A DNA stretch of 64,000 nt from CAVVKW01 sp963761705 (GCA_963761705.1 CAVXHK010000001.1:1364001-1428000), one strand, 5' to 3'. Shown: positions 27,309 through 37,159, numbered from the stretch's first letter. The notes: generated by a model not told the origin, from the letters alone. Numbers and translations: made by a program.

Positions 27309-28806
27309 CCCCGGCTAGCGTTGGCTTCGCTTGGATGGCGTTGCGGGCGACGGAGACGTCGTCGAAGTCGGTGCGGCGGCCGTTCTCAAATTCCTGGTAG
27401 GTTTCGTGGCCCTTGCCGGCGATGACGATGATGTCGCCCTGCTCGGCGAGGTTGATCGCCCGGGCGATGGCGTCCTTGCGGTCGGTGATGGTTTCGTAGC
27501 TGCCTTCGCGCATGCCGTGGGTGATGTCGGCGAGGATGCGAGCGGGGTCTTCGTTGCGCGGGTTATCGGAGGTGACGATGGCGTAGTCGGCGATCTGGGA
27601 AACGGCTTTGCCCATGAGCGGGCGCTTGGCTCGGTCGCGGTCTCCGCCGCAGCCGAAGACGCAGACGAGGCGGCGGGGGCGCAGGTCGCGGAGGGTGCGG
27701 AGGACGTTGGTGAGGGCGTCGTCGGTGTGGGCGTAATCGACGAAGACGTGGAAGTTGCGCTTGGCGGGGACTCGCTCGAGGCGGCCGGGGATCTGCGGAG
27801 CGGTGGCTAGCGCGGCGACGGCGCGGCGGATTTCGATGCCGATGGCCGCGGCGGCGGTGAGGGCAGCGAGGGTGTTGTAGACGTTGAACATCCCGATGAG
27901 CGGGGTGCGGACGAGGTATTCGCGGCCGCGGGCGGTGAGTTGGTATTGCGTCCCGGTGAAGTCGATGCGGACGGATGAGGCTCGGTATTGCGGGTGGACG
28001 CCGAGGCCGTAGGTGAAGGGTTTGGCGTTCTTCGGGAGGCGCTCGATGAGGAAGCGTCCGTAGCGGTCGTCGGCGTTGATGATCGATTTGCCGCGTTTGG
28101 CGGTTTGCGCGTAGACGTTTTCGAAGAGGGAGGCCTTGGCGTCGAAGTAGGCTTCCATCGACTTGTGGTAGTCGAGGTGGTCTTGGGTGAGGTTCGTGAA
28201 AATGGCTGCGTCCCAATCGATGCCGCGGACGCGGTGCTGGACGAGGGCGTGACTGGAGACCTCCATGGCGACGGCGCGGGAGCCAGCGTCGAGCATTTCG
28301 GAGAGGAGGCTTTGGACGTCGGGGGACTCGGGGGTCGTGCGGACGGATTCGAACTCGCGGTCGCCGGCGACGGTGCGGACGGTGCCGATGAGACCACAGC
28401 GGTGGAGGACGGTGTCGCAGATGTGTTTGACGAGGAAGGTGGTGGTTGTTTTTCCGTTGGTGCCGGTGACGCCGATGGCTTTGAGGTGCGCGGCGGGGTT
28501 GTCGTAATAGGTTCGCGCGACGTCGGCCATGGCGGCGCGGGCGTCGGGGACACGGACGACCGGGGGGGCGGTGGCGGGGTCGAGATCGGGAATGGCGGTC
28601 TCGGCGATGATGGCCGTCGCGCCGCTGGCGGTGGCGCGTTGGGCGTAGGTCGCGCCGGTGGTTTTTTCGCCGGGGAGGGCGAAGAAGAGGGCGTCTTGGG
28701 TGACCTGGCGGGAGTCGTAGGCGAGGGAGTTAACGGCACGGTTCTCCGCGTCCGACGGGGGGTGGATGTCGGATTTCGTGAGGAGACTGTGGAGGTTGTG
28801 GGTCAC
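27295..28806 (-). CDS. murE: UDP-MurNAc-L-Ala-D-Glu--2,6-diaminopimelate ligase
   Basis: 503 residues. P-loop VTGTNGKTTTTFLVK; carbamylated-lysine region and central motif NLTQDHLDYHKSMEAY; VDYAHTDDALTNVLRTL; FGCGGDRDRAKRPLMG. The specificity motif reads TSDNPRNEDP: DNPR is the hallmark of meso-diaminopimelate-adding MurE, so the organism probably has m-DAP (Gram-negative type) peptidoglycan. Normal length. Confidence 0.97.
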   Translation of the reverse strand: MTHNLHSLLTKSDIHPPSDAENRAVNSLAYDSRQVTQDALFFALPGEKTTGATYAQRATASGATAIIAETAIPDLDPATAPPVVRVPDARAAMADVARTYYDNPAAHLKAIGVTGTNGKTTTTFLVKHICDTVLHRCGLIGTVRTVAGDREFESVRTTPESPDVQSLLSEMLDAGSRAVAMEVSSHALVQHRVRGIDWDAAIFTNLTQDHLDYHKSMEAYFDAKASLFENVYAQTAKRGKSIINADDRYGRFLIERLPKNAKPFTYGLGVHPQYRASSVRIDFTGTQYQLTARGREYLVRTPLIGMFNVYNTLAALTAAAAIGIEIRRAVAALATAPQIPGRLERVPAKRNFHVFVDYAHTDDALTNVLRTLRDLRPRRLVCVFGCGGDRDRAKRPLMGKAVSQIADYAIVTSDNPRNEDPARILADITHGMREGSYETITDRKDAIARAINLAEQGDIIVIAGKGHETYQEFENGRRTDFDDVSVARNAIQAKPTLAGDDRQ

Positions 28807-28860
28807 TGGTGGTTCTGAATGATCTCGCGTTAGTCGATTTGGGTTGGGTCCTTTCGGTTT

Positions 28861-30602
28861 CTATTTTTTGGCGACGACGGCTTCGGCTTTCATGACGGGT
28901 TTGAGGTCCATTTGGCGGGCGGTGCGTTCGGCGATTCTCGAGAAGATGGGAGCGGCCACGAGGCCGCCGTAGTTGAGGTGCGAGGGGATGTCGGGGTTGT
29001 CGATCATGACGATGCAGACGAAGGCGGGGTCTTCGGCGGGGAGGTAGCCGACGAAGGAGACCACGTATTGGTCCGCAGTGTAGCCCCCGCTGTCGGCGAC
29101 CTTCTGGGCGGTGCCGGTCTTGCCCGCGACGGTGTAGCCGGCGACGGCGGCGAGTTGAGCGGTGCCGCCAGGGCCGACGACGGCGGCGAGGGCGTCGTTC
29201 AGGATGAAAGCGGTCTCGGGATTGAGGACGTTGCGGACGACGGTGGGGGGGAAGTTTTTGATGACTTTGCCCTGGCTGTCGGAGATGGATTTGACGATGC
29301 GGGGGGCCATGAGGTTGCCGCCGTTGGCGACGACGGCCATGCCCATGACCATTTGGAGCGGGGTGACCGCGATGGCGTGTCCCATGGGCATGCGGGTGAT
29401 GGTGAGGGCGTCCCAGGCGGCGGGTGGGTGAACGGTGCCGGTGATCTCGCCGGGAAGTTCGATCCCGGTGCGTTCGCCGAAGCCGAAGCGCTTGGTGTAT
29501 TCGTAAAAAAGATTATCGCCCATGCGGAGGGCAAGTTTGGCGCAGCCGATGTTCGACGATTTTTTGATGATGTCGTGGACGGTAAGATTCCCGTAGCCGT
29601 GGTGGTCGCGGAGGATCTTTCCGCCGTAGGCGAAGCGGCCGCCTTCGCAGTAAATCGTCGATTCCGTGTTCACGAGGCCCTCGTTGAGCGCGCCGCCGGT
29701 TGGGACGATCTTAAAGACGGAGCCGGGTTCGACCTGATCGATGATGGCGCGGTTTTTCATCGCGTTCGGTTCGGCACCTCCGATGTCGTCGGGGTCGAAG
29801 GCGGGGCGATTGGCCATGGCGAGGACTTCGCCGGTCTTGGGATCGACGAGGACGGCGATGGCTTTCTCGGGGCGAGCTCGGCGAAGGCGGCGTCGAGTTC
29901 GTCTTCGACGATGGACTGGATGCCCATGTCGACGGTGAGCGTGACGTTCATGCCGTTGCGGGGCGCTCGCTCCTGGCCGCGGTAGACGACGATTTCCTTG
30001 CCGGTGCGGTCGCGTTCGATGTGGCGGAAGCCGTTTTGGCCCTGAAGGAATTCGTCCATCGAAGCCTCGATGCCCTGGACGCCGATGCGCTCGTGGTTGG
30101 TGAACCCGAGGACGTGGCTGAGCATCGAGCCGTTCGGGTGAACGCGCTCGGAGTCGTGCTCGAAATAAATGCCGCGGATGCGCTGTTCCTCCATGCGTTT
30201 CTGGAGGTCGATGGCGTTCTCGGCGGGGAGGCCGCGGGCGAGAATTTCGTATTTGTCGTCGGTCTCGACGGCCTTCGTCAGGATGGCGTGGAGTTCGGTT
30301 TCGTCCAGACGGAGAAAGGGCGCAGCGGCGGCGGCGAGGACGGCGGGGTCCTTGATGTGGGAGCCGTCGGCGAAGGCCGTGCGGATGGGGGCGTTCTCGG
30401 TGAGGGCCTCGCCGTTGCGGTCGAAGATGAGGCCGCGGGCGGCGTGGATCGTTTGACGGATGGAATTTTTCCGTGCGGCGAGGTTGGCGTATTCGTCGTG
30501 TTTGGTGACGCCGATGTAAACGAGTCGGGCCGAGAAACAGGTAAAGATCGTCCCCAGGACGATGCTAAAAATGGCGATGCGGGTGCGGGCGGTCCACCTC
30601 AC
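28861..30602 (-). CDS. ftsI: Septal transpeptidase FtsI/PBP3, broken by one missing base
   Basis: Class B penicillin-binding protein. From GTG 30602 (GTGA overlap with the ftsL stop) there is a short cytoplasmic end, one transmembrane helix (RIAIFSIVLGTIFTCFSARL), the N-terminal dimerisation/pedestal domain (ARGLIFDRNGEALTENAPIR) and then the transpeptidase domain. The frame is lost at a four-G run (29869-29872 plus strand) where five are expected. The other frame resumes with EKAIAVLVDPKTGEVLAMAN. Active-site motifs follow: EPGSVFKI (SxxK serine), SSN in KKSSNIGCAK (SxN), and KTGTAQ in TVAGKTGTAQKV (KTG). Corrected length is 580 residues, normal for FtsI. Confidence 0.93.
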
Positions 30603-30964
30603 TGGCGCGGAAATTGGTTGGCGGCGGTGCGGAGGACGTCATCGCGGCTGGCGACGGAGGGTGGGATGAGGCGGGCGATGGCGGTGGCCTGGACGGGGAC
30701 GAGCGCGACGAAGCCGGTCTCGACGGCGCGGCGGAGCGTCATGCGCGAGGACAGGCGGGCGATGCGGCTCTGGAAGTCCTGGTTGCGGGCGCGGAGTTCG
30801 CGGAGTTCGCGCTCGGTCTGGCGGACTTTGTCGCCGAGGGCGTGCTGGGTGTTTTTGAGCGAGAGGTAGCAGAGGCCGGCTCCGCCGACCGTGAGGGCGA
30901 GGAGGAGGACGAGGAAGATCTTGGGGAGCTGGACTTTGTTTTCGGGGCGGCGGCGGGTGTTCAT
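30599..30964 (-). CDS. ftsL: Cell division protein FtsL-like
   Basis: 121 residues: short basic N-terminus, one transmembrane helix (IFLVLLLALTVGGAGLCYLS), then a coiled-coil leucine/arginine heptad region (DKVRQTERELRELRARNQDF). Sequence identity within FtsL is always low; size, topology and the slot between rsmH and ftsI support the name. The stop overlaps the ftsI GTG by four bases. Confidence 0.8.
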   Translation of the reverse strand: MNTRRRPENKVQLPKIFLVLLLALTVGGAGLCYLSLKNTQHALGDKVRQTERELRELRARNQDFQSRIARLSSRMTLRRAVETGFVALVPVQATAIARLIPPSVASRDDVLRTAANQFPRQ

Positions 30965-31017
30965 AGCTTTGTTTTAGGTTCTGAAGTTTCGAGGTCTTGG
31001 AGTTCTGAAGTTCGGGA

Positions 31018-31932
31018 TTAGATGCGTTCGACGATGCGGAGTTTGGCGCTGCGGGAGCGGGGATTTTCGGCCACTTCGGCGGCGTCGGCTTCGATGGGGT
31101 GCGGGGTGAGGAGGCGGAAGGCGTGGTCGGGGTTGCGGCGGGGTTCGGGCCACTCGGGGCGGTCGATCCAGGCGGAGCTGCGGTGCTTGAAATATTTTTT
31201 GACGATGCGGTCTTCGAGGGAGTGAAAGGTGATGACTCCGAAGCGGGCGCCGGGCGCAAGACGGGAGCTGATGGTTGCCAAGCCGCGTTCGAGGGAGCCG
31301 AGTTCGTCGTTGATGGCGATGCGGAGGGCTTGGAAGACGCGCGTGGCTGGGTGGCGTTTGCTGAACCGGGGGATGACCTGGCTGACGGCGTTTGCGAGCT
31401 GCCCCGTTGTGGTGATGGGCTGGTCTTCGCGGACGCGGACGAGGTGGGTGGCGATGCGGTTGGCGGATTTTTCCTCGCCGTATTCACGGAAGATGCGGAT
31501 GAGCTCCTCGGCGGGGGCGTGATTCACGATGTCGGCGGCGGACTCCGTGGCGTCGGGGCCCATGCGCATGTCGAGTGGGCCGTCGTGCAGGAGCGAAAAG
31601 CCGCGGGTGGCTTCGTCGAGCTGGTGGGACGAGACGCCGATGTCGATGAAGGCGCCGTCGATCCGGCCGATGCCTTGCGAATCGAGCGCGTTGTCTGCGT
31701 CCGCGTAGTTGGCTTGGACGATCGTGAGGTGGTCGGCGTGGGGGGCGAGGCGGGTGGCGGCGAAGGCGAGGGCTTCGGGGTCGCGGTCGAGGGCGATCAC
31801 GCGGGAGCCGGCTTCGAGGAGCAGCTCGGTGTGGCCGCCGCCGCCGAGGGTGCCGTCGAGGAAGACGGTGCCGGGTCGCGGGCGCAGGAAGGTGATGACC
31901 TCATCGGCGAGGACGGGAACGTGGTAATCCAT
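31018..31932 (-). CDS. rsmH: 16S rRNA (cytosine1402-N4)-methyltransferase
   Basis: 304 residues from ATG 31932. SAM-binding motif FLDGTLGGGGHTELLLE, DRDPEALAFA, FIDIGVSSHQLDEATRGFS, MRMGPDATESAADIVN, RVFQALRIAINDELGSLERG and the C-terminal VITFHSLEDRIVKKYF all mark RsmH (MraW). It methylates C1402 of 16S rRNA. An upstream in-frame ATG (32001) would add 23 residues (acidic, Leu-rich) before MDYHVPVL, the usual family start; I prefer 31932, though neither start has a clear ribosome site. Confidence 0.96.
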   Translation of the reverse strand: MDYHVPVLADEVITFLRPRPGTVFLDGTLGGGGHTELLLEAGSRVIALDRDPEALAFAATRLAPHADHLTIVQANYADADNALDSQGIGRIDGAFIDIGVSSHQLDEATRGFSLLHDGPLDMRMGPDATESAADIVNHAPAEELIRIFREYGEEKSANRIATHLVRVREDQPITTTGQLANAVSQVIPRFSKRHPATRVFQALRIAINDELGSLERGLATISSRLAPGARFGVITFHSLEDRIVKKYFKHRSSAWIDRPEWPEPRRNPDHAFRLLTPHPIEADAAEVAENPRSRSAKLRIVERI

Positions 31933-32183
31933 GGAGCCGGGGATTGGCTCAGAATTTTCCAAGAGCAGGTCGAGGTGGTCTTCGAAGTCCAAGCAGTTCA
32001 TACGCGTTGCGAGGTTTGAATTTAATGACGATGGCGCTGGCGAGCTGGCCGGGTTTCGCGGGCGTGAAGCCGACGAGATACTTGTGGCCAGTGGATTTCA
32101 CCGGGCGGGTCCTTTCATTCGATTCGAGAGTTCTCCATTTAGGTTTCGCGGTGGCTGAGGTTTACTGGTTTTGAAATTGGCGG

Positions 32184-32639
32184 CTAGAGGCCCAGGCGGC
32201 GGAGAGCGGTTTTCGCTTCGGCGGACAGGGTGGGTTTGGTGGCGGGTTCGGTGCGCGTTTTCGCGTCCCAGATCTCGAAGGTGTCGCTGACGCCGATGAA
32301 GAGGGCGTTTTCGGCAATTCCGACGAGTTTGGAGAAGTCGTCGGGGATGAGGATACGGCCCTGCTTGTCGGGTTTGATGAAGCGGGCGTTGCCGAAGAAA
32401 TCGCGTCGGACTTCGGCCCAATCGTCGAGGGGAACCGTTGCGCGAATCTCGCTTTGCTTGGCGACGAATTGGGCTGGCAGCATGCCAGCGAGGTATTTTT
32501 CGTCGGAGGAAGGGACGAGGTAGAAGGCGTCTTCTTCGGTGAATTTCCAGTCGGCCGGGAGCGGAACGCGATTCTTCGCGTCCAGCGCGCGGGTGTACCT
32601 CCCCGCGAAGATTTTTCCGACTGTTGATTCTTCGGGCAT
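32184..32639 (-). CDS. mraZ: Transcriptional regulator MraZ
   Basis: 151 residues, with two tandem SpoVT/AbrB-like domains, each with the DxKxRxxxP-type motif: YTRALDAKNRVPLPADW (residues about 15-31) and FIKPDKQGRILIPDDF (about 86-101). MraZ forms a ring-shaped multimer that binds tandem GTGGG/TGGGA repeats upstream of the dcw operon and represses it. First gene of the cluster. Four matching repeats lie 20 bases upstream. Confidence 0.96.
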   Translation of the reverse strand: MPEESTVGKIFAGRYTRALDAKNRVPLPADWKFTEEDAFYLVPSSDEKYLAGMLPAQFVAKQSEIRATVPLDDWAEVRRDFFGNARFIKPDKQGRILIPDDFSKLVGIAENALFIGVSDTFEIWDAKTRTEPATKPTLSAEAKTALRRLGL

Positions 32640-32658
32640 TTCGATGTTTCTTAGGGTC

Positions 32659-32698
32659 TACATACCACTGACTCCCACGACGTCCCACTTTCTCCCAC
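32659..32698 (-). promoter_or_regulatory. MraZ-box operator: four 10-bp direct repeats
   Basis: On the minus strand the four consecutive 10-mers are GTGGGAGAAA (32698-32689), GTGGGACGTC (32688-32679), GTGGGAGTCA (32678-32669) and a weaker GTGGTATGTA (32668-32659). Ten-base spacing of GTGGG is the known MraZ binding signature. A TTGACG (32713-32718) lies just upstream as a candidate -35, but no convincing -10 is seen, and the repeats would overlap the core promoter. Confidence 0.9.
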
Positions 32699-32825
32699 CG
32701 TTTGGGGTGAAACGTCAATGAAAATGGGCTTGACGGGGGAGAATTATTTGGAGGCTGGCGGTTTCGTGGAGCATGAGGCTGGTAAACCGCGGGGGGACCG
32801 GTGGTTTGGACACCTGAGTGGCGTG

Positions 32826-32881
32826 GCGGGCTTCCGGGCTGGAAGCCCGGAAGGGCGGGCAGGATGCCCGCGCTCCCCATT
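32826..32881. repeat. Dispersed intergenic repeat with two nested hairpins, between mraZ and fumC
   Basis: Stem CTTCCGGGCT (32831-32840) / AGCCCGGAAG (32844-32853), then GCGGGC (32855-32860) / GCCCGC (32866-32871), ending CGCGCTCCCCAT. It occupies most of the divergent mraZ-fumC spacer apart from the operator region. Confidence 0.7.
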
Positions 32882-32924
32882 TGGCTTTTGGCGGCTTGGG
32901 TTGGTTTGGTAGCGTTGTCGGTCT

Positions 32925-34337
32925 ATGCAAGCTGTTGTTGAATTTGACCCGTCGGTGCATCGCCTGGAATCGGACAGCATGGGGGAGATACCCGTGCCGA
33001 AGGATCGCTACTACGGGGCGCAGACGGCGCGGTCGCTGATCCATTTCGACATCGGGAATGACGTGAAGCCGCCGGAGCTGATCCGGGCGCTCGGGGTTTT
33101 GAAGAAGGCTTGTGCGATCGTGAACGGGGATCTCGGGAAGCTCGATTCCGCGAAATGCGAGTTGATCGTGCGGGCGGCGGACGAGGTGATCGCGGGGTCA
33201 CTGGATGATCATTTTCCCCTGCGGATCTGGCAGACGGGGAGCGGGACGCAGAGTAACATGAACTCGAACGAGGTGATCTCGAACCGGGCGATCGAGTTGG
33301 CGGGGGGCGAGATGGGGAGCAAGGAGCCGGTGCATCCGAACGATCACGTGAACATGTCGCAGAGCTCGAACGACACGTTCCCGACGGCGATGAGCATCGC
33401 GGCGGCGACGGTGGTACGGGAGCGGTTGTTGCCGGCGGTGCGGAGGCTGCGGGACGTGCTGAACGCGAAGGCGGAGGAGTTTGCGGACGTGGTGAAAATC
33501 GGGCGGACGCACTTGCAGGACGCGACGCCACTGACGTTGGGACAGGAATTTTCGGGTTACGTGCAGGCGTTGGACGATGATGTGGCGCGGATCGAAGCGA
33601 GTCTGCCGGGGTTGTGCGCGCTGGCGATCGGGGGGACGGCGGTCGGGACCGGGTTGAATTCGCACCCGGAATTTGCCGAGCGGACGGCGGCGAAGATCGC
33701 GGAGCTGACCGGGATCCCGTTCACGTCGGCTCCGAATAAGTTCACCGCGCTGTCGGCGCACAGCGAGTTTGTCTTTGCGAGTGGGGCGCTGAAATCGCTG
33801 GCCTGCACGGCGATGAAGGTCGCGAATGACGTGCGGTGGCTGGCGAGCGGGCCGCGGTGTGGGTTGGGCGAGTTGACGATCCCGGAGAACGAGCCGGGGA
33901 GTTCGATCATGCCCGGGAAGGTGAATCCGACGCAGTGCGAGTCACTGACGATGGTGGCGGTGCAGGTGATGGGGAACGACGCGGCGATCGGGATCGCGGG
34001 GTCGCAGGGGAACTTCGAGCTGAACGTCTACAAGCCGGTGATCATCTTCAATTTTCTGAATTCCGTGCGGTTATTGGCGGACGGGTGCCGGTCCTTCACC
34101 GAGCATTGCGCGGTCGGGATCGAGCCGAACCGGGAGAAGATCGCGGCTTACGTAGCAGATTCGTTGATGCTGGTGACGGCGCTGAATCCGCACATTGGCT
34201 ACGACAAGTCGGCGCAGATCGCGAAGAAGGCGCACCAGGATCGGTCGAGCCTGAAGGAGGCGGCGGTGGCGCTGGGGTTCGTGTCGGCGGAGGATTTTGA
34301 CTCTTGGGTGGATCCTCGGGCGATGACGACGCCGTGA
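32925..34337 (+). CDS. fumC: Class II fumarate hydratase
   Basis: 470 residues; reversible hydration of fumarate to malate in the TCA cycle. Signature GSSIMPGKVNPTQ (fumarase/aspartase superfamily), substrate motifs TGSGTQSNMNSNEVISNRAI, HPNDHVNMSQSSNDTFPTAM and KIGRTHLQDATPLTLGQEFS are intact, as is the IPVPKDRYYGAQTARS start. An oxygen-stable, iron-free homotetramer is expected. It stands alone, divergent from mraZ and convergent with the antiporter gene (3-bp gap). Confidence 0.97.
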   Translation: MQAVVEFDPSVHRLESDSMGEIPVPKDRYYGAQTARSLIHFDIGNDVKPPELIRALGVLKKACAIVNGDLGKLDSAKCELIVRAADEVIAGSLDDHFPLRIWQTGSGTQSNMNSNEVISNRAIELAGGEMGSKEPVHPNDHVNMSQSSNDTFPTAMSIAAATVVRERLLPAVRRLRDVLNAKAEEFADVVKIGRTHLQDATPLTLGQEFSGYVQALDDDVARIEASLPGLCALAIGGTAVGTGLNSHPEFAERTAAKIAELTGIPFTSAPNKFTALSAHSEFVFASGALKSLACTAMKVANDVRWLASGPRCGLGELTIPENEPGSSIMPGKVNPTQCESLTMVAVQVMGNDAAIGIAGSQGNFELNVYKPVIIFNFLNSVRLLADGCRSFTEHCAVGIEPNREKIAAYVADSLMLVTALNPHIGYDKSAQIAKKAHQDRSSLKEAAVALGFVSAEDFDSWVDPRAMTTP

Positions 34338-34340
34338 GAC

Positions 34341-35654
34341 TCAAGTCTGTGGCTCCGAGGAAGGGTGCTTGCTGTATCGCTTCATGATGATCGTTGCGCT
34401 GAGTCCGTGGACGACGATGGAGACGGCGATGACGGCGACGGTGATCGAGATGATCTGGCGGGACAAGTCGTCAGGCACGCCGTGAGCGACGGCGAACATG
34501 AGGTAATAGATCGAGCCGATGCCCCGCATGCCGAGCCAGGAGATGATGGCGCGCTGCGGGTGATTGGCTTCTGATTTCGCCAGCCCGATGAGGACGGCGA
34601 TGGGACGAATGAGCAGGATGACGATGGGCACGAAGAACCAGGTCTCGAAGGGGAGGAAGTCCGTCGTCAACATCGTCCCGACCGTCAGGACGAGGGCGAC
34701 TTCGATGAGTTTTTCGAGTTGTTCGTTGAAATCGAGGACTTCGTCGGTGAGGTGGGCCGCAGCGGACTCGGGATGTTTCTCTTGTTCGGAATCCGGGCCC
34801 TCGGCCTCCTCGAGGGCTTCGTCGGGATCGCGGTCGTCTCCTGTCTGGTGGCGTTCGAGCGCGCGAAGCGCGAGGCCGGCGGCGAAGACGGCGAGGAAAC
34901 CGTAGGCCGAGACCAGCAGAGCGGCACCGTAGGAGATCCCGATCAAACCGAGGGTCAGGAATTGATCGTAGCCGAGGCCCTCGCAGTGAGTTTTTCGGAG
35001 GTGGAGAATGACGCGTCCGACGCCGTAGCCCGCGAGCGCACCGATGCCGAGGCCGCCGACGATGGCCCAGACGACGTCGACGGCGATCCAGTGCCAGCCG
35101 TAGTCGCCGAGGTTGTGAAGTCCGAGCAGTCCGAGGCCGAGCATGATGAACGGAAACGCCGTGCCGTCATTGAATCCGGCCTCGCCACTCAGCGAGAATC
35201 GCAGCCGCTCGCGATCACCGGCCTCGCGAACCTGCACTTCGGACGCAAGGACGGGATCGGTCGGCGCGAGGATGCCGCCGAGGAGGATCGCGGCGCCAAT
35301 TGAAAAATCGAAAAGGAAGACGGCGGCGGCGGCGATGAGCGCAACGGTCAGCGTCATCGAAACGAAGGCCAGGCGAAGCGGCAGCCACCAGAGCGGGTCG
35401 CGGAGGGGGATCCGGATCTTGAGGCCGGTCGTGAAGAGGGAGACGACGACCGCGATTTCGGCCAAGCGCTCGATGAGGGTGGCCTGCTTGACGGGATCGA
35501 AATAGAGGACGCCGAACCCGAGTTGGCCGACGATGACGCCGACGGCAAAATAGATCATCGCCGCGGTCGCGGGCAGATCTTTGAGGATCGACCCGAAGAA
35601 CGCGACGACGATGAGGACCGCGCCAATGAGAAGGGTCCAGGCTTCGAAGCTCAC
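34341..35654 (-). CDS. CPA1-family Na+(K+)/H+ antiporter (NhaP-like)
   Basis: 437 residues with about twelve hydrophobic segments. Family motifs: GGILAPTDPVLASEVQV (the TDP transport motif) and FSLSGEAGFNDGTAFPF (equivalent of ESGLNDG with the essential Asp). A hydrophilic acidic loop (DDRDPDEALEEAEGPDSEQE) lies between hydrophobic segments at about residues 270-300. The C-terminus ends soon after the last helix, with no regulatory RCK/TrkA-C domain. Confidence 0.85.
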   Translation of the reverse strand: MSFEAWTLLIGAVLIVVAFFGSILKDLPATAAMIYFAVGVIVGQLGFGVLYFDPVKQATLIERLAEIAVVVSLFTTGLKIRIPLRDPLWWLPLRLAFVSMTLTVALIAAAAVFLFDFSIGAAILLGGILAPTDPVLASEVQVREAGDRERLRFSLSGEAGFNDGTAFPFIMLGLGLLGLHNLGDYGWHWIAVDVVWAIVGGLGIGALAGYGVGRVILHLRKTHCEGLGYDQFLTLGLIGISYGAALLVSAYGFLAVFAAGLALRALERHQTGDDRDPDEALEEAEGPDSEQEKHPESAAAHLTDEVLDFNEQLEKLIEVALVLTVGTMLTTDFLPFETWFFVPIVILLIRPIAVLIGLAKSEANHPQRAIISWLGMRGIGSIYYLMFAVAHGVPDDLSRQIISITVAVIAVSIVVHGLSATIIMKRYSKHPSSEPQT

Positions 35655-35687
35655 GCGAGTCTATCGCAACTGGAGCGGCGTCGGGCC

Positions 35688-37040
35688 CTACCGAAGAAAG
35701 GTAAGCGGGTCGCGGAGTTCGCGCTCGGTCTCGCGGGCGAGGAGCGCGCTGAGGGCGAGGACCGAAATGAGATTCGGTACGGCCATGAGGGCGTTGGCGG
35801 AGTCGGAGAAGTTGATCACGAGGCTGCTTGGTGAGGTCGCGCCGATGTAGATCGCGATGACCCAGAGGATTCGATAGGCGAGGATGAGGCGGACGCCACC
35901 GAGGTATTCGATGGCTTTTTCGCCGTAGTAGGACCAGCCGAGGAGGGTCGAGAAGACGAAGCTGACGAGGCCGACGGTGATGATCGTTTTTCCGAGGTAG
36001 GGGATGCCGTCGAAGGCGTTGGAGGTCATGACCGCACCGTCGCCGGTTTCGGTCCACGCGCCGGTGACGACGATGGCGATGCCGGTGAGGGCGCAGACGA
36101 CGACGGTGTCCCAGAAGGTGCCGGTCATCGAGACGAGGGCTTGTTGCGCGGGGTTGGTCGTCTTCGCGGCGGCGGCGGCGATGGGGGCGCTGCCGAGGCC
36201 GGATTCGTTGGAGAACAGTCCGCGTTTGACGCCTTGCTGGAGAACGACGCCGAGGGCACCGCCAGCGGCGGCTTGGCCGGTGAAGGCGTCGGAGAGGATG
36301 AGCGCAAGGGCGGCGGGGAGTTCCGTGATGTTGAGAATGATGAGGGCGAGGCAGCCGAGGACGTAAAAGACGACCATGACGGGGACCACGACGGCGCAGG
36401 CACGGGCGATCCAGCGGATGCCGCCGATGAGGACCGCTCCGACGGCGACGGCCATGACGATGCCGATGATCGAGCGGTATTGGCCAATTTGTTCGGGGCT
36501 GAGGTCGGGGAAGAGGCCGATGAGTTGGGAGGTGACGGCTTTGGCCTGGAAGACATTGCCGATCCCGAAAGCGGCGATGGCGGTGAAGATGGCGAAGATG
36601 ACGCCGAGCCATTTCCACTTGAGGCCGTGCTCGAGGACGTACATCGGGCCGCCGGACATCTCGCCGCGCTCGTTGCGGACGCGGTATTTTACGGAGAGGT
36701 AGCCTTCGGCGTATTTGGTCGCGATGCCGAAGACGCCGGTGAGCCACATCCAGAAGAGGGCTCCGGGGCCGCCGGCTCCGATGGCGACGGCGACGCCGAC
36801 GATGTTGCCGGCTCCGACCGTGGCGGCGAGGGCGGTCATGAGCGCACCGAAATGGCTGACGTCACCGGCGGCGTTGCCGGGCTTCTGGAACGTGAGTTTG
36901 ATCGCGGGGATCAGGTGGCGCTGGATGAACTTGAGGCGGACCGTGAGGTAGAGGTGGGTGCCGATGAGGAGGATGAGGAGCGGGGGACCCCAGAGAATGC
37001 CGGACAGATTGCCGAAGAAGGTGTCGAGGGTCTCGATCAT
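35688..37040 (-). CDS. Alanine/glycine:cation symporter (AGCS family, AlsT-like)
   Basis: 450 residues with about ten to eleven membrane segments. The AGCS signature is clear: FGALMTALAATVGAGNIVGV and AIGAGGPGALFWMW near the N-terminus, followed by KYAEGYLSVKYR, GGPMYVLEHGL, and SNESGLGSAPIAAAAAKTTN. Family members import alanine or glycine with Na+ or H+. It lies 33 bp upstream of the antiporter gene on the same strand, possibly co-transcribed. Confidence 0.93.
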   Translation of the reverse strand: MIETLDTFFGNLSGILWGPPLLILLIGTHLYLTVRLKFIQRHLIPAIKLTFQKPGNAAGDVSHFGALMTALAATVGAGNIVGVAVAIGAGGPGALFWMWLTGVFGIATKYAEGYLSVKYRVRNERGEMSGGPMYVLEHGLKWKWLGVIFAIFTAIAAFGIGNVFQAKAVTSQLIGLFPDLSPEQIGQYRSIIGIVMAVAVGAVLIGGIRWIARACAVVVPVMVVFYVLGCLALIILNITELPAALALILSDAFTGQAAAGGALGVVLQQGVKRGLFSNESGLGSAPIAAAAAKTTNPAQQALVSMTGTFWDTVVVCALTGIAIVVTGAWTETGDGAVMTSNAFDGIPYLGKTIITVGLVSFVFSTLLGWSYYGEKAIEYLGGVRLILAYRILWVIAIYIGATSPSSLVINFSDSANALMAVPNLISVLALSALLARETERELRDPLTFLR

Positions 37041-37083
37041 GGTCGGGGATCAAATACGGGCGGGTTTTTTTATACAATGCGGT

Positions 37084-37153
37084 TCTCACGCAGAGGCGCA
37101 GAGAGGCAGAGAAATGAACTGATATTTTCTGCGCCTCTGCGTCTCTGCGTGAG
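37084..37153. repeat. Large intergenic inverted repeat of the CTCACGCAGAGGCGCAGAG type
   Basis: Two arms of about 29 bases (37084-37112 and 37126-37153) built from CGCAGAGGCGCAGAG units pair almost perfectly around a 13-base loop. The motif is a widespread intergenic repeat in environmental bacteria. Two half-site-like relatives occur at 42945-42985 and 44776-44810. It separates the AGCS gene from the hydrolase gene and could also act as a transcription barrier. Confidence 0.85.
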
Positions 37154-37159
37154 GAAAAA

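Noticed and set aside
32659..32698. Four regularly spaced repeats considered as a CRISPR array
   Set aside because: Period of only 10 bp and position before mraZ identify them as MraZ boxes.
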